A stretch of 64,000 bases of DNA from Vagococcus entomophilus. Its GTDB lineage: Bacteria > Bacillota > Bacilli > Lactobacillales > Vagococcaceae. The notes under the pieces are model-generated. The model had not been told where the DNA came from. It did not search any database and saw only the letters and a program-made list of their open reading frames with translations. Numbering within the stretch: the stretch's first letter is position 1; each line of letters begins with the position of its first letter. Where the stretch lies: assembly GCF_003987595.1 (NCBI RefSeq), contig NZ_NGJZ01000002.1, forward strand, positions 248,001 to 312,000, written 5' to 3'. A program made the position numbers and the translations under genes. Of the stretch, positions 54,291 to 63,459 are shown in pieces.

Positions 54291-55729
54291 GACTGTTGGA
54301 TTAAATGAATCAGTTCTTGCCAACTTTCTTTATTGTTCACTGAGTCAAGATAGAAAACTTTTTTACTAGGATCTCCTCGCTCCAAAGTATCTGTAACAAT
54401 AATATCTGCTAAGGAGTAATCATCGGTGATGATGACGCTACTTGGATTGTAAAGACTGAGTAATCTGTTCTCAATAAAATAGCTAGCTGTAAAATCTTTG
54501 ATCATCTGTAGATAGATTTTTATTTGTGCGCTTTTTTTAGAAGTAAAAAGTGTGTATAATGCTGTTGCAATTAAAGTACGGTGGTCGACATTGTCGACAA
54601 TAGGCGCAATTTTATCCGTGATTGCTGTGAGATACTTACTTTGGATATGTAAATGAAAAGTTGGCGAAGGAATAAAAAGGCTAATAATAGGATAAATAGC
54701 ATTACCCACTAAAAAGTAGAAGGCATTCAAAAAGGTGAGGTAATACATGCATAAGTACTGATGTTCTTTAGCAACAGCAAAATTTTCTATATGTATGCTG
54801 GATAACAAGATATCTCTTGATAAGGTACAAAAAGAATGGTCATGTCCCAAAAAGAGTTTTCCCAATTTAATTTTTTCTTTTTTGGGAACAATATCAGAAA
54901 TAAAAATATGTGATAAAAAGTTTAAATATTGAATTTCAACTTTTTTATCTGTTTCTGGGATAGGAGAAGAATACCATTTTTGAAAGGGGACAGTTATGTC
55001 AAAGCTATCTTGAACCAGTGTAAAAAACGTTTGAATAGCAATTGATTTAGGTGGATGTACATAATGGTTTTTGCTAATTCTAATTTGCAAAACAGCAGAT
55101 ATAATATCCATGGTTCTGTTCTTAGTATGTGGTCTTTTAAAGGCCTCTTCTAATAATTCTTTGGGAACTTTATTATGGAGACTTTCAATTGAAATAGTAG
55201 GGAAGGGCCATTCAAGATCTTGAAAAGAATCTTGTAAGAACAGGTAGGTAAATAGGCGAATATTCATTTCATTGCCTTCTAGGGAATAAAGATGATTGGC
55301 ACGGATAATCTTAAAATCAAAAGGGTCAAAAAAAGTATTTAATCGTTGGGTTAATTTATGCAAATAACTTGGTGAAATGAAAAGTTTCTCTAAAATTTGG
55401 CTTTTCTCTATTGTATCGCTGGTCACTAAGAGTACGCAATAATTGAACAAAACATTATTTTTTAGTAAGAATAATTTCAAATGATACGCATAGGATACGG
55501 CATTTGTACGTAGTTCGGGACGCACCGTAATTATACCGGTTTTTTTTGATAAAATAAAATTTTCAATACTTAAATATTCTGTAAAATGTTTGTTAATAAT
55601 CAGTAGATTTTCTTTGACTATTCTTTTTGAAAAATTTAACGATTGTGAGATTTCATCTGCAGTGGTCTGCTTCTTATTGATAACAAAGAATAAGATAGAT
55701 AGCTCTCTTTTTAAATAATTGGGTAACAA
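54251..55729 (-). CDS. Mga-like transcriptional regulator 2
   Basis: A 492-residue regulator of the Mga/AtxA-type family. N-terminal helix-turn-helix units are at about residues 15-45 (KKQTTADEISQSLNFSKRIVKENL) and 100-135 (ISPSYLHKLTQRLNTFF). Two helical PRD-like regions and a C-terminal EIIB-like segment follow. TTG start at 55729 with AGAGGAA about 7 bases upstream. It is divergent from the LPXTG adhesin gene 597 bases away, so it is the likely activator of that adhesin. Its closest relative in the window is the regulator at 14570, also next to an adhesin. Confidence 0.83.
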   Translation of the reverse strand: MLPNYLKRELSILFFVINKKQTTADEISQSLNFSKRIVKENLLIINKHFTEYLSIENFILSKKTGIITVRPELRTNAVSYAYHLKLFLLKNNVLFNYCVLLVTSDTIEKSQILEKLFISPSYLHKLTQRLNTFFDPFDFKIIRANHLYSLEGNEMNIRLFTYLFLQDSFQDLEWPFPTISIESLHNKVPKELLEEAFKRPHTKNRTMDIISAVLQIRISKNHYVHPPKSIAIQTFFTLVQDSFDITVPFQKWYSSPIPETDKKVEIQYLNFLSHIFISDIVPKKEKIKLGKLFLGHDHSFCTLSRDILLSSIHIENFAVAKEHQYLCMYYLTFLNAFYFLVGNAIYPIISLFIPSPTFHLHIQSKYLTAITDKIAPIVDNVDHRTLIATALYTLFTSKKSAQIKIYLQMIKDFTASYFIENRLLSLYNPSSVIITDDYSLADIIVTDTLERGDPSKKVFYLDSVNNKESWQELIHLIQQSYLEQQGLQNEIN

Positions 55730-56326
55730 TGTAAATTCCTCTCTTTCATTAAATAATGAGCTGAATTAAGCACTTCTGAAAGCTTTTTGAAAACAAGCAA
55801 TTAAGCGTAAGGCTAATTTTGATTGTGGTCCAAGCTTAAAATATGAATTTTGGTATAGATTTATTAGGAATCATTCTATATGTTGAGTAAGTCTTTGCAC
55901 TCATCTTAACATCAGGAACATTTTTTGTACATTTTCTTAATGAATAATTTTAAAAAGCAGAAAAAGATTTCTAATAATATTTGTTAAATGAACTATTTGG
56001 TGTTTAAAATTAGGAATGAATATGAATTTGATAGATAATTAATCTTGAAATGGTTGTCTTTATTACAATTTTTTTCTAAAGAAATATGAAGAATTATTCT
56101 TTAAAAATAAGGTATATAAAAGAGTTGTGGATAATTATTGTGTTTTGATGTACAACAATAGTAAATAGCAACAAGTATTTTTTTATGCTATTCTATTCAG
56201 GACGTTTAATAAACAAAAGCGTTGGACTCTTTTAAAAAATAAACCCTGTATTTTTACTAGTCTGTGTATATTAGATTAGTTATTTTTTTGATTTAAAACA
56301 TTTTTTCGAAATGGAGTGTGGAAAGA
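55730..56326. other. Long AT-rich divergent control region
   Basis: No gene. This separates an Mga-like regulator and its probable adhesin target. The base content is strongly AT-biased with many A/T tracts, which fits curved DNA and Mga-type binding, whose sites have weak consensus. I cannot mark a secure promoter. GGAG at 56313 serves the adhesin. Confidence 0.45.
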
Positions 56327-59300
56327 GTGAAAAAGTATGTAAAAATTTGTTTGATTGTAATGTTGTTGGTACCTAATATACTGTTTATTTTGGAGCCTAA
56401 AGCTGCCTATGCAGATTCAGGATTGGACAATCTTGTAAGCCAAGCGAAAAATGCTTCGAAACAAACCGTAACAGAAGAAGTAAAAAAATTAATTACAACG
56501 AAATCAGAGCAACACATCAGTACAGTATCGACACCGCTGAATAATCTATTTTCGTATAAGGCAGGTGAAACAAAAAAATATACAGAAGGGGGGCCTACAT
56601 GGGGCAAAGAGGCGTTTGTTATCAGTTCAAATCCAATATATACGACAGACGGAGTGGACACAAATTTATTGAAAATTGATTTTAATCGTCCAGGATCAGG
56701 TACAACAAATACGTCCCCTAGTAGTATTTCAATCACAGCAAAAACGAACAAGAAAATAGATACCAGTTTCTGGTTGGAAGTTCGTAGTGTTTATGTTGTA
56801 TGGCATACGTATAAATGGGAAACTTTTTCGGGGAGTGAAGAAAAAACCTGGTACTCTCAAGACTTATTAGACAATCCAGTTTCGATTCGAGTGCACGTGA
56901 CCAAGGACAATGAAGAAGGTACAGTAAAAGTATCCTATACAGATATAGATACAGGCGAGTCTGTTATTAATGATAATACGCTTTATGGAAAAATCGGCAC
57001 TTCTTTTGACAAAGATGTCACGGCAGACTATGAGGCCAAAAAAGAATATATTCAAAGACAATTTTATCAATATGTTGGCGAAAAAAATACACATGGGAAC
57101 TATATGGATGGCACCGTTCAAGCTGAATATCAGTTTGAAAGAATTCAAGGAGGAGATATAACAGTAAACCATGTTAATAACGATACTTCACTGAACGACA
57201 AGCAAAAAGCAGCTTTTGGTACACCGAAATCAGATACTCTGAGCGGAAAGTATGGAGAAACCAAAGTTGCGAAAGCGCAATCAATTCCTCACTACGAAAC
57301 AATAGATGGAAAAGTAGAGAAACCAATAACTTTAAATGAAAATCCTCAACAGGTAACATTTGAGTACAAGCTATCTCAGGCCAAGCCAGTAACCGTTAAA
57401 TATGTGGATCAAGACGGTAAACCAATTGCTGGCGTTGATAACAAGTTGGTTACTGGGAGATGGGGAGACGAATATACCGTTGTTCCCAGAGAAGAGATTC
57501 CTTTTTACACTTTAATTGATAGTGCTGAACCGATAAAAGGAGAACTGACGGACGAAGCTCAAGAGATTGTGTATCATTATCAAGTAGCGGAAGGTGCACC
57601 AGTAGAGATTCATTATTTGGATGAAGACGGAAAAAAACTGAAAAAAGATAAGACACTTTCAGGATTAAAATTTGGCCAACAGTTTACCGAAAAAGCGATA
57701 GAAATCGAGCATTATCAGCAAAAAAATGATGAAATAACAGGTCAAATTACGGACAAGAAGCAAGAAATTACGTTTGTCTATACAAAAAATGGCGGCAAGC
57801 CAGTACGAGTTGATTTCCAAGATGAAACGGGGAATCTTATCAATGAAAGCTATCTACTAAATGGAAAATATAATGAAGCTTTTGATGTAAGTGAAAGTAA
57901 CACGGATGTTCAGGATATTTTAACTAAAATCACTGACAGACATTACCAATTGACGAATAAAGCGGGAGATGTAACAGGTAAGTTTACTGATGATGCAGCG
58001 CAAAAATATTCAAGTCATGTCATCTATAAATTTAACAAAAAAATGGCTCCTGGTAAGATAAAAGTACGTTATCTTAATAGTCAAACAAATAAAGAAATTG
58101 CGGATTCAGATACCTTGACGGGAAAATATGATGAAACGTATACAAGCCAACCAAAAATTATTAAAGATTACCATTTAACCAAAATACCAGAAAATAGCTC
58201 GGGTACATTTGGAGAGAAGGCTGCAGAGGTTGTTTATTTGTATGAACCAAATGTTGGTGGAACAGTTGAACTAAACTATATAAGCAAAGAAACGAAGAAA
58301 CCAATTGCCACTACTGATGTGAAATCAGGTGGTGTGAATCAAGACTATCAATTTGAAGCAAAATCAATTCCCCATTATGTTGTGACAACGATCCCTACCA
58401 ACGCAACAGGTGTCTATCCTGCTGCAAATAAAGTGATTAATGTCTATTTTGAATATGACCGAGCAAAAGCTAAACCTGTTCATGTTGTCTATCAAGATGA
58501 AAAAGGAAAGATACTTGGAAAAGAAGAGCTTAGTGGTGAAAATAAAAAATGGAATGATTCTTTCCAAACAGAAATCAAATCGTTTGAAGGATATGAAATT
58601 AAGAAAATAGAGATTGATGGAAAAGAAGTAGCAGCTGGAAATGGGTTATACGATGATGAAAAGGCCCAAACGGTTGTGTATACCTATAAACTAAAAAAAG
58701 CCGCACCAGTTTTGGTAAAATATATAGATATCGAAACACAAAAGGAAATTAGTGCCCAAGATACAGTATTTGATCAGGATGCAGTGTATGGGGATCAATT
58801 CCAAAGTCAAGCAAAAGATATTAAACAGTATATCTATAAACAGGCAGAACTTAACCAAAAAGTACAAGAGGGTCCCGTGGTTTCTGGAAAATATACAGAT
58901 TATCAGCAAACACTTGTGTATTATTATGTAAAAGATAAAACTTCTATAAAAACAAAGAGTTCCCAAATTTATGTTGGGGATAAGTGGCGCGCAGAAGATA
59001 ACTTTGACAGTGCAACGGATAAAGAAGGCAATCCAGTAGATTTTAAAGCTGTTACAGTGGAGGGAACGGTAGACACTAGCAAAGCAGGAACCTATGAGAT
59101 TACATACAATTACAACGGCATCTCAAGTATCGCAAAAATAAAGGTAAAAGATGTCCAGACCGCGGTTAATGTCCATGATTCCACAATTTATGTTGGGGAT
59201 AAGTGGCGCGCAGAAGATAATTTTGACAGTGCGGTTGATAGAGAGGGTAATCGTTTAGCTTTCAAAGACATCTCAGTAAATGGAGAATTTGATACTAGTA

Positions 59301-59806
59301 AAGTAGGAACTTATGAAGTTTTCTATAGCTATGATGGTGTGACCGTTGCGGTAAAAATAACGGTTAAAGCTGCACAGACAGCAATCAATGTCCATGATTC
59401 TACCATTTATGAAGGAGATAAGTGGCGCGCAGAAGACAATTTTGATAGTGCGATTGATAAAGCGGGTGAGAAAGTTGCATTTAAAGAGCTTATTGTGACA
59501 GGTAGTGTGGATACTAAAAAAGCAGGAAGCTACGAAATTAGCTATGTGTATCAGGGGATGACTAGTGTTGCAAGAGTAACGGTGAAACCAAGGCCACAAC
59601 CTGACCCAAGTAATAATCAGAAAAAAGAAGAACGTCAAACGAAAAAGCCTATTAAAACTAAAACAAAGCAGAGCAACTTGAAAGGCAGCAACTCTCCCCT
59701 TCCAAAAACTGGGGAGCAAGAGACACCTATGTTCACTTTGATTGGAGCCGCGATACTTTCTTTAATTCCAATTTTTGTATTTAAAAAGAGCAAACTGAAA
59801 AATTAA
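56327..59806 (+). CDS. LPXTG-anchored MucBP/Ig-like repeat adhesin
   Basis: A 1159-residue cell-wall protein. GTG 56327 is chosen (GGAG 10 bases upstream; GTG 56318 is too close). The signal peptide ends near residue 30 (AAYADS). An N-terminal domain spans ~30-195, followed by about nine MucBP-like repeats (~197-870; V.V.Y.D..GK and Y.Y patterns). Three Ig-like repeats of 73 residues follow, each with GDKWRAEDNFDSA. A basic Pro/Lys linker leads to LPKTGE (~1125), a hydrophobic span and KKSKLKN, so sortase A should anchor it. MucBP proteins bind mucin or host glycans. A divergent Mga-like gene is the likely activator. Confidence 0.92.
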   Translation: MKKYVKICLIVMLLVPNILFILEPKAAYADSGLDNLVSQAKNASKQTVTEEVKKLITTKSEQHISTVSTPLNNLFSYKAGETKKYTEGGPTWGKEAFVISSNPIYTTDGVDTNLLKIDFNRPGSGTTNTSPSSISITAKTNKKIDTSFWLEVRSVYVVWHTYKWETFSGSEEKTWYSQDLLDNPVSIRVHVTKDNEEGTVKVSYTDIDTGESVINDNTLYGKIGTSFDKDVTADYEAKKEYIQRQFYQYVGEKNTHGNYMDGTVQAEYQFERIQGGDITVNHVNNDTSLNDKQKAAFGTPKSDTLSGKYGETKVAKAQSIPHYETIDGKVEKPITLNENPQQVTFEYKLSQAKPVTVKYVDQDGKPIAGVDNKLVTGRWGDEYTVVPREEIPFYTLIDSAEPIKGELTDEAQEIVYHYQVAEGAPVEIHYLDEDGKKLKKDKTLSGLKFGQQFTEKAIEIEHYQQKNDEITGQITDKKQEITFVYTKNGGKPVRVDFQDETGNLINESYLLNGKYNEAFDVSESNTDVQDILTKITDRHYQLTNKAGDVTGKFTDDAAQKYSSHVIYKFNKKMAPGKIKVRYLNSQTNKEIADSDTLTGKYDETYTSQPKIIKDYHLTKIPENSSGTFGEKAAEVVYLYEPNVGGTVELNYISKETKKPIATTDVKSGGVNQDYQFEAKSIPHYVVTTIPTNATGVYPAANKVINVYFEYDRAKAKPVHVVYQDEKGKILGKEELSGENKKWNDSFQTEIKSFEGYEIKKIEIDGKEVAAGNGLYDDEKAQTVVYTYKLKKAAPVLVKYIDIETQKEISAQDTVFDQDAVYGDQFQSQAKDIKQYIYKQAELNQKVQEGPVVSGKYTDYQQTLVYYYVKDKTSIKTKSSQIYVGDKWRAEDNFDSATDKEGNPVDFKAVTVEGTVDTSKAGTYEITYNYNGISSIAKIKVKDVQTAVNVHDSTIYVGDKWRAEDNFDSAVDREGNRLAFKDISVNGEFDTSKVGTYEVFYSYDGVTVAVKITVKAAQTAINVHDSTIYEGDKWRAEDNFDSAIDKAGEKVAFKELIVTGSVDTKKAGSYEISYVYQGMTSVARVTVKPRPQPDPSNNQKKEERQTKKPIKTKTKQSNLKGSNSPLPKTGEQETPMFTLIGAAILSLIPIFVFKKSKLKN
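58970..59626 (+). repeat. Three tandem 219-bp repeats in the adhesin gene
   Basis: Units begin at 58970, 59189 and 59408 (exactly 219 bases apart). The core GATAAGTGGCGCGCAGAAGA is identical in all three. The first two units share about 44 near-identical bases, while later parts of each unit diverge. Confidence 0.85.
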
Positions 59807-59850
59807 CACAAGCAGAGTTTGTGGAAGCAAACATATAAATAATTTTTATA

Positions 59851-59888
59851 GAGCCTAGGACATAACTTTTAAGTTATGTCCTAGGCTC
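59851..59888. repeat. CCTAGGACATAAC hairpin repeat, copy 3, terminator
   Basis: A perfect 18-pair stem: GAGCCTAGGACATAACTT, TT, AAGTTATGTCCTAGGCTC. The right flank to about 59975 (ATTGGGAACAAAAC, CTTATTTTTCGGAGAGAAAG, TTCTGCTTCAGCCTC) resembles the flanks of copies 1 and 2. The remaining bases to 60263 hold only the next promoter. Confidence 0.75.
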
Positions 59889-60149
59889 TTAGTATCGCAA
59901 TAAATATTGGGAACAAAACTATTTTCTCTTATTTTTCGGAGAGAAAGATTTCTGCTTCAGCCTCTATTTTTAGTGTTCTTTTCAGATTTTTAAGCTATTC
60001 AACTTAAGATAGCTCATGTCTTTAAAAGTTTTATAGATTTGGTTAGTAACGAAGCTATCTAAGTAAAATATCCCCTCATGAGAAACGGTGCTACAAGTAA
60101 AAATGACGAAATTAATTTTTGGGGTGTTGAAGACAGTCTAAAACAATTG

Positions 60150-60158
60150 TGGTAAACT
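60150..60158 (+). promoter_or_regulatory. Extended -10 promoter of the membrane/AAA+ pair
   Basis: TGGTAAACT (TGnTAnAnT) about 105 bases before the ATG at 60264; TTGAAG at 60127 is a possible distant -35 (20-base spacer). Confidence 0.4.
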
Positions 60159-60263
60159 AATAGACAGAATTTTTTATATTTATTGATAATTCTTACTGTT
60201 TGTTTTTTTACTCTATGCTAGGGAGAAAAACAGCTATTTTTTAGATAATTGGGGGAAGACAAG

Positions 60264-60797
60264 ATGAGTGGAAAAAGGCCGAGTTTTGGTGTAAATGCAA
60301 GTGATTCTAAGTCAGAGAAAGAAGCAAGTCAAACAAATGAAAAAGTCGCAGATAAAAGCAAAAGTAAGAGAGAATTCGGGACGCATGTGCAAAAGGAAGA
60401 GCCAGAAAAAGGAGTCAATGCAGAAATAGTAAAAGAGCTTTTCTCTTTACAAAAACGCGACTTTTGGCTCAAAGCATATGCGCTTTCTTTTTTATTTTAT
60501 TTAGCGCGATGGGGGAATTTGACTACGGGGATAATCGGCTTGATTGATCTTATTTTATTTCCTTTTGTGTTAATTTTATTAGCAGAAGGATCATTAATGA
60601 TCTCAAATTTTTCTACTTTAGCAGATTGGATCAACCCTAAAATGAATCAGCTTAAGCAAGGAACTACGAATATTGGTGCCATCCTCTGGTATGGTTCTAA
60701 GTTGATACTTTTTGCGTTTATTTGGAAGTTTGGCTTTATTTTAGGGCTTGTTGGGCTGGCCTTAATGTTACGTGATCTAAAGAGAATGAAGGGGTAG
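60264..60797 (+). CDS. Unknown membrane protein paired with the AAA+ ATPase
   Basis: A 177-residue protein. The first ~65 residues are hydrophilic and charged (Lys/Glu/Ser-rich, likely disordered), followed by about three membrane helices (~75-95, 97-117, 145-168) and a short basic end. ATG 60264 follows GGGGGA by about 8 bases. The ATPase gene starts 4 bases after the stop, so they are translationally coupled. No family recognised. The coupling suggests it tethers or is acted on by the ATPase. Confidence 0.7.
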   Translation: MSGKRPSFGVNASDSKSEKEASQTNEKVADKSKSKREFGTHVQKEEPEKGVNAEIVKELFSLQKRDFWLKAYALSFLFYLARWGNLTTGIIGLIDLILFPFVLILLAEGSLMISNFSTLADWINPKMNQLKQGTTNIGAILWYGSKLILFAFIWKFGFILGLVGLALMLRDLKRMKG

Positions 60798-60801
60798 GAA
60801 T

Positions 60802-63378
60802 ATGATGAAAAGGACCTATCGTGTGGGAAAAGGATTTGGAAAAAAAAACTTTGATCAGGCTATCAATATGGCAGGAAATGGCGATGTTATTATGCTTGAT
60901 CCTGGAACGTATAGTTTTATGGCGGGCTATACCTTGAAGCATTCTATAAGTATCATTGGAACAAGCGAAGACCCTAGAGATGTCAAGCTTCAAAGTGTGT
61001 TTACTTTGAGGAATGGACAATCTTTGACATTAAAAAACCTTGTCTTAACCACAAATAACAGCAATGGAATTAATCTGAAAGAAAGAACGCACTTAGAAGC
61101 TGAAAAAGTGGTTTTTCAGGGAGAACTCACAGGAGAGTACCCAGTAGTCTGGGTAGAAAATTCAACCGCATCGTTCATCAATTGTGAGATTGAATATAGC
61201 CACAACTCCGGAGCAGTCTATGCTGTAGACGCCTCAAATCTTACATTCAATGGGTGTATCATTGATTCTGTTCATGTCAATGACTCCAATCTGGTCATCT
61301 GTAATTCCCAGATAGTGACGATTTTAAGCTCCAAAAGATCTACCGTACAAGGACAAGAGTATCTTGAAGTGTTGGAAAATCAAGTAGATACGGTGTCGAT
61401 ACTTTTACAAGAAGGGACCAGAAGCGAGTTTGACTTACTTGCGATTCCTCAGGGATTGGTGCATCTGAAAGTGCTGGATAGCATCTTAAATGTTACAGCA
61501 CTGGAACTACCGGATCAGCAAAAACTTAATTTATTAATCAATCAAAAGGGACAAACAACATTAGATGATAGCCAAGTAGAGGTTTATAACTTAGATGAAG
61601 AGGGAAAAATCGTGGAACAACACTCGGCTCAAGTGGTGACAGAAAAAGCCCAAGAAGAAATAGTAGAAGCTGAGGATACAGATTATTTTAATGAATGGCT
61701 CGATGAGGAGCTTCCCGGTCAATTGGAAGAAGCAGAAGAAATCTCTGATCCACAAGCCGCAACAGCTCTACAAAAATTAAATGAGTTAAATGGATTAGAA
61801 AAAGTGAAACAGCAAGCACTAAAATTTATCAAAATGGTTCAGTTCAATCAACAACGTGAAGCGCAAGGCTTAAAAGCCAATGCCATTACGCTACATTCGC
61901 TATTCTTAGGAAATCCTGGGACAGGGAAAACAACTGTAGCTCGACTCTTAGGCGAGATATTGGCCGATGAAGGGGTCATTCGAGAACGTAAATTTGTTGA
62001 AGTCGATCGAACTGATTTGGTAGATGAGATCATCGGTGGAACTGCCAAACGGACAATGGAAAAACTGGTGCAAGCAACAGGTGGTGTTTTGTTTATTGAT
62101 GAGGCTTATTCGCTATTTAGTGAGGGACAAAACGATTTTGGGCGTGAAGCAGTTGATACCATCTTGAAATACATAGAGGATCATCGTGAGGATATTATGG
62201 TAATTTTTGCCGGATATACCGATAAAATGCAAAATTTTATTAATATGAACCCAGGCTTACGCTCTAGAGTACCCAATGTTTTTGTTTTTGAAGACTACAC
62301 GCCTACGGAAATTGCAGAAATTGGCTACCATCATTTACTTGAAAATGATTATTCAGTAGCTGAACAACGCTACAAAGAATTGGTAAGTTACCGTTATGGT
62401 CACTCTATGGACGCTAGTAATGCAAGATGGGTGCGCAACTTTAATGATGAACTCATTTCGATTATGGCTGATCGCGTTTTGGAAACAAATTCACAGGATA
62501 CAATGACGATCACCTCAGAAGATTTGGACCAACTTACTGGGGGGAATCTAGATGAAAAACAAGCTAGAATTACCGAACAAATCGAAAAGCTCAATCAGCT
62601 AGTTGGACTAGAGACAATTAAAGTAGAAGTGAAAAATTTAATAAAGGAAGCACAAGCCAATCGTGAATTATTGAAAGTAAGCCCTCACATGATAAAACCT
62701 GCCTATCATATGGTGTTTGAAGGGAATCCTGGAACGGGAAAAACAAGTGTCGCAGAAATAATTGCAAAATTATTTTATAACTTGGATATTTTGCCCACAC
62801 CAAACGTAAAAGTAGTCGAACGCTCAAACTTAGTCGGAAGTTATGTGGGACATACTGAAAAAAATACAAAAATGGTGATTGAAGAAGCAATGGGCGGTGT
62901 TTTGTTTGTAGACGAAGCCTATCAGCTGACCCTAGAAAACTCGGGGAATGACTTTGGAAAACAAGCAGTGGAGACACTGTTGACTGCGTTAGAAAATTAC
63001 CGAGATAAATTTGTCGTAATTTTTGCTGGTTACACGAATGAGATGGAGCATTTTTTAAATGCCAATCCAGGCTTGCGTTCCCGAGTTCAAAAACGCATTA
63101 TCTTTCCAGATTATACGCCAGACGAAATCGCGCAAATTGTGCGCAATATTTTAAAGAGAAATTGGCAGTTTGACGAACAAAGATTACAAACCTTAGTTTC
63201 TGATTTGTATCAAAAAGTTCCAGCAAACGAACGAGCAAATGGACGCTGGGCTCGGAATTTTTCTGAAGCACTAGAAAAACAACAAAAAATTTATATTGTA
63301 GACAAGCACATAAAAGGTGCAGAAATTTGTCAGATTCAAAATGAATTGATTGAAGAAGTTGTGGAGCATTTTTTATAA
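60802..63378 (+). CDS. Beta-helix protein with tandem CbxX/CfqX-type AAA+ domains
   Basis: An 858-residue protein. Residues ~10-260 look like a right-handed parallel beta-helix (pectate-lyase-like repeats: GDVIMLDPGTYSF, SLTLKNLVLTTNNSNGI, LTFNGCIIDSV). An acidic linker (~265-320) leads to two AAA+ modules of the CbxX/SpoVK/EccA type. Module 1 has GNPGTGKT at 370-377 and GGVLFIDEAYSL; module 2 has GNPGTGKT at 641-648 and GGVLFVDEAYQL. Both have FAGYT..M..F...NPGLRSRV, so both look active. The beta-helix probably selects a partner. No secretion genes are adjacent. Function unknown. Confidence 0.85.
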   Translation: MMKRTYRVGKGFGKKNFDQAINMAGNGDVIMLDPGTYSFMAGYTLKHSISIIGTSEDPRDVKLQSVFTLRNGQSLTLKNLVLTTNNSNGINLKERTHLEAEKVVFQGELTGEYPVVWVENSTASFINCEIEYSHNSGAVYAVDASNLTFNGCIIDSVHVNDSNLVICNSQIVTILSSKRSTVQGQEYLEVLENQVDTVSILLQEGTRSEFDLLAIPQGLVHLKVLDSILNVTALELPDQQKLNLLINQKGQTTLDDSQVEVYNLDEEGKIVEQHSAQVVTEKAQEEIVEAEDTDYFNEWLDEELPGQLEEAEEISDPQAATALQKLNELNGLEKVKQQALKFIKMVQFNQQREAQGLKANAITLHSLFLGNPGTGKTTVARLLGEILADEGVIRERKFVEVDRTDLVDEIIGGTAKRTMEKLVQATGGVLFIDEAYSLFSEGQNDFGREAVDTILKYIEDHREDIMVIFAGYTDKMQNFINMNPGLRSRVPNVFVFEDYTPTEIAEIGYHHLLENDYSVAEQRYKELVSYRYGHSMDASNARWVRNFNDELISIMADRVLETNSQDTMTITSEDLDQLTGGNLDEKQARITEQIEKLNQLVGLETIKVEVKNLIKEAQANRELLKVSPHMIKPAYHMVFEGNPGTGKTSVAEIIAKLFYNLDILPTPNVKVVERSNLVGSYVGHTEKNTKMVIEEAMGGVLFVDEAYQLTLENSGNDFGKQAVETLLTALENYRDKFVVIFAGYTNEMEHFLNANPGLRSRVQKRIIFPDYTPDEIAQIVRNILKRNWQFDEQRLQTLVSDLYQKVPANERANGRWARNFSEALEKQQKIYIVDKHIKGAEICQIQNELIEEVVEHFL

Positions 63379-63398
63379 GCGTTACTCTCTAAAAGCGA

Positions 63399-63434
63399 TA
63401 CCTCTCCCCATCAACATTGGTTGATAGGGAGGGA
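63399..63434. terminator. Hairpin between the AAA+ gene and the nitroreductase
   Basis: CCTCTCCCCATCAAC, 4-base loop, GTTGATAGGGAGGG (one mismatch). GC-rich stem but no T run on either side; a shared transcript end for the convergent genes is likely. Confidence 0.55.
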
Positions 63435-63459
63435 CTGCTAGTTGAGAAATTGGTTATTT

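Noticed and set aside
58970-59626. Tandem repeats considered as a CRISPR array
   Set aside because: Units are 219 bases, coding and in frame within an adhesin; no spacers or cas genes.
60802-63378. Type VII secretion locus suggested by EccA-like AAA+ modules
   Set aside because: No WXG100 protein, EssC/EccC ATPase or EsaA-like protein occurs in the window.
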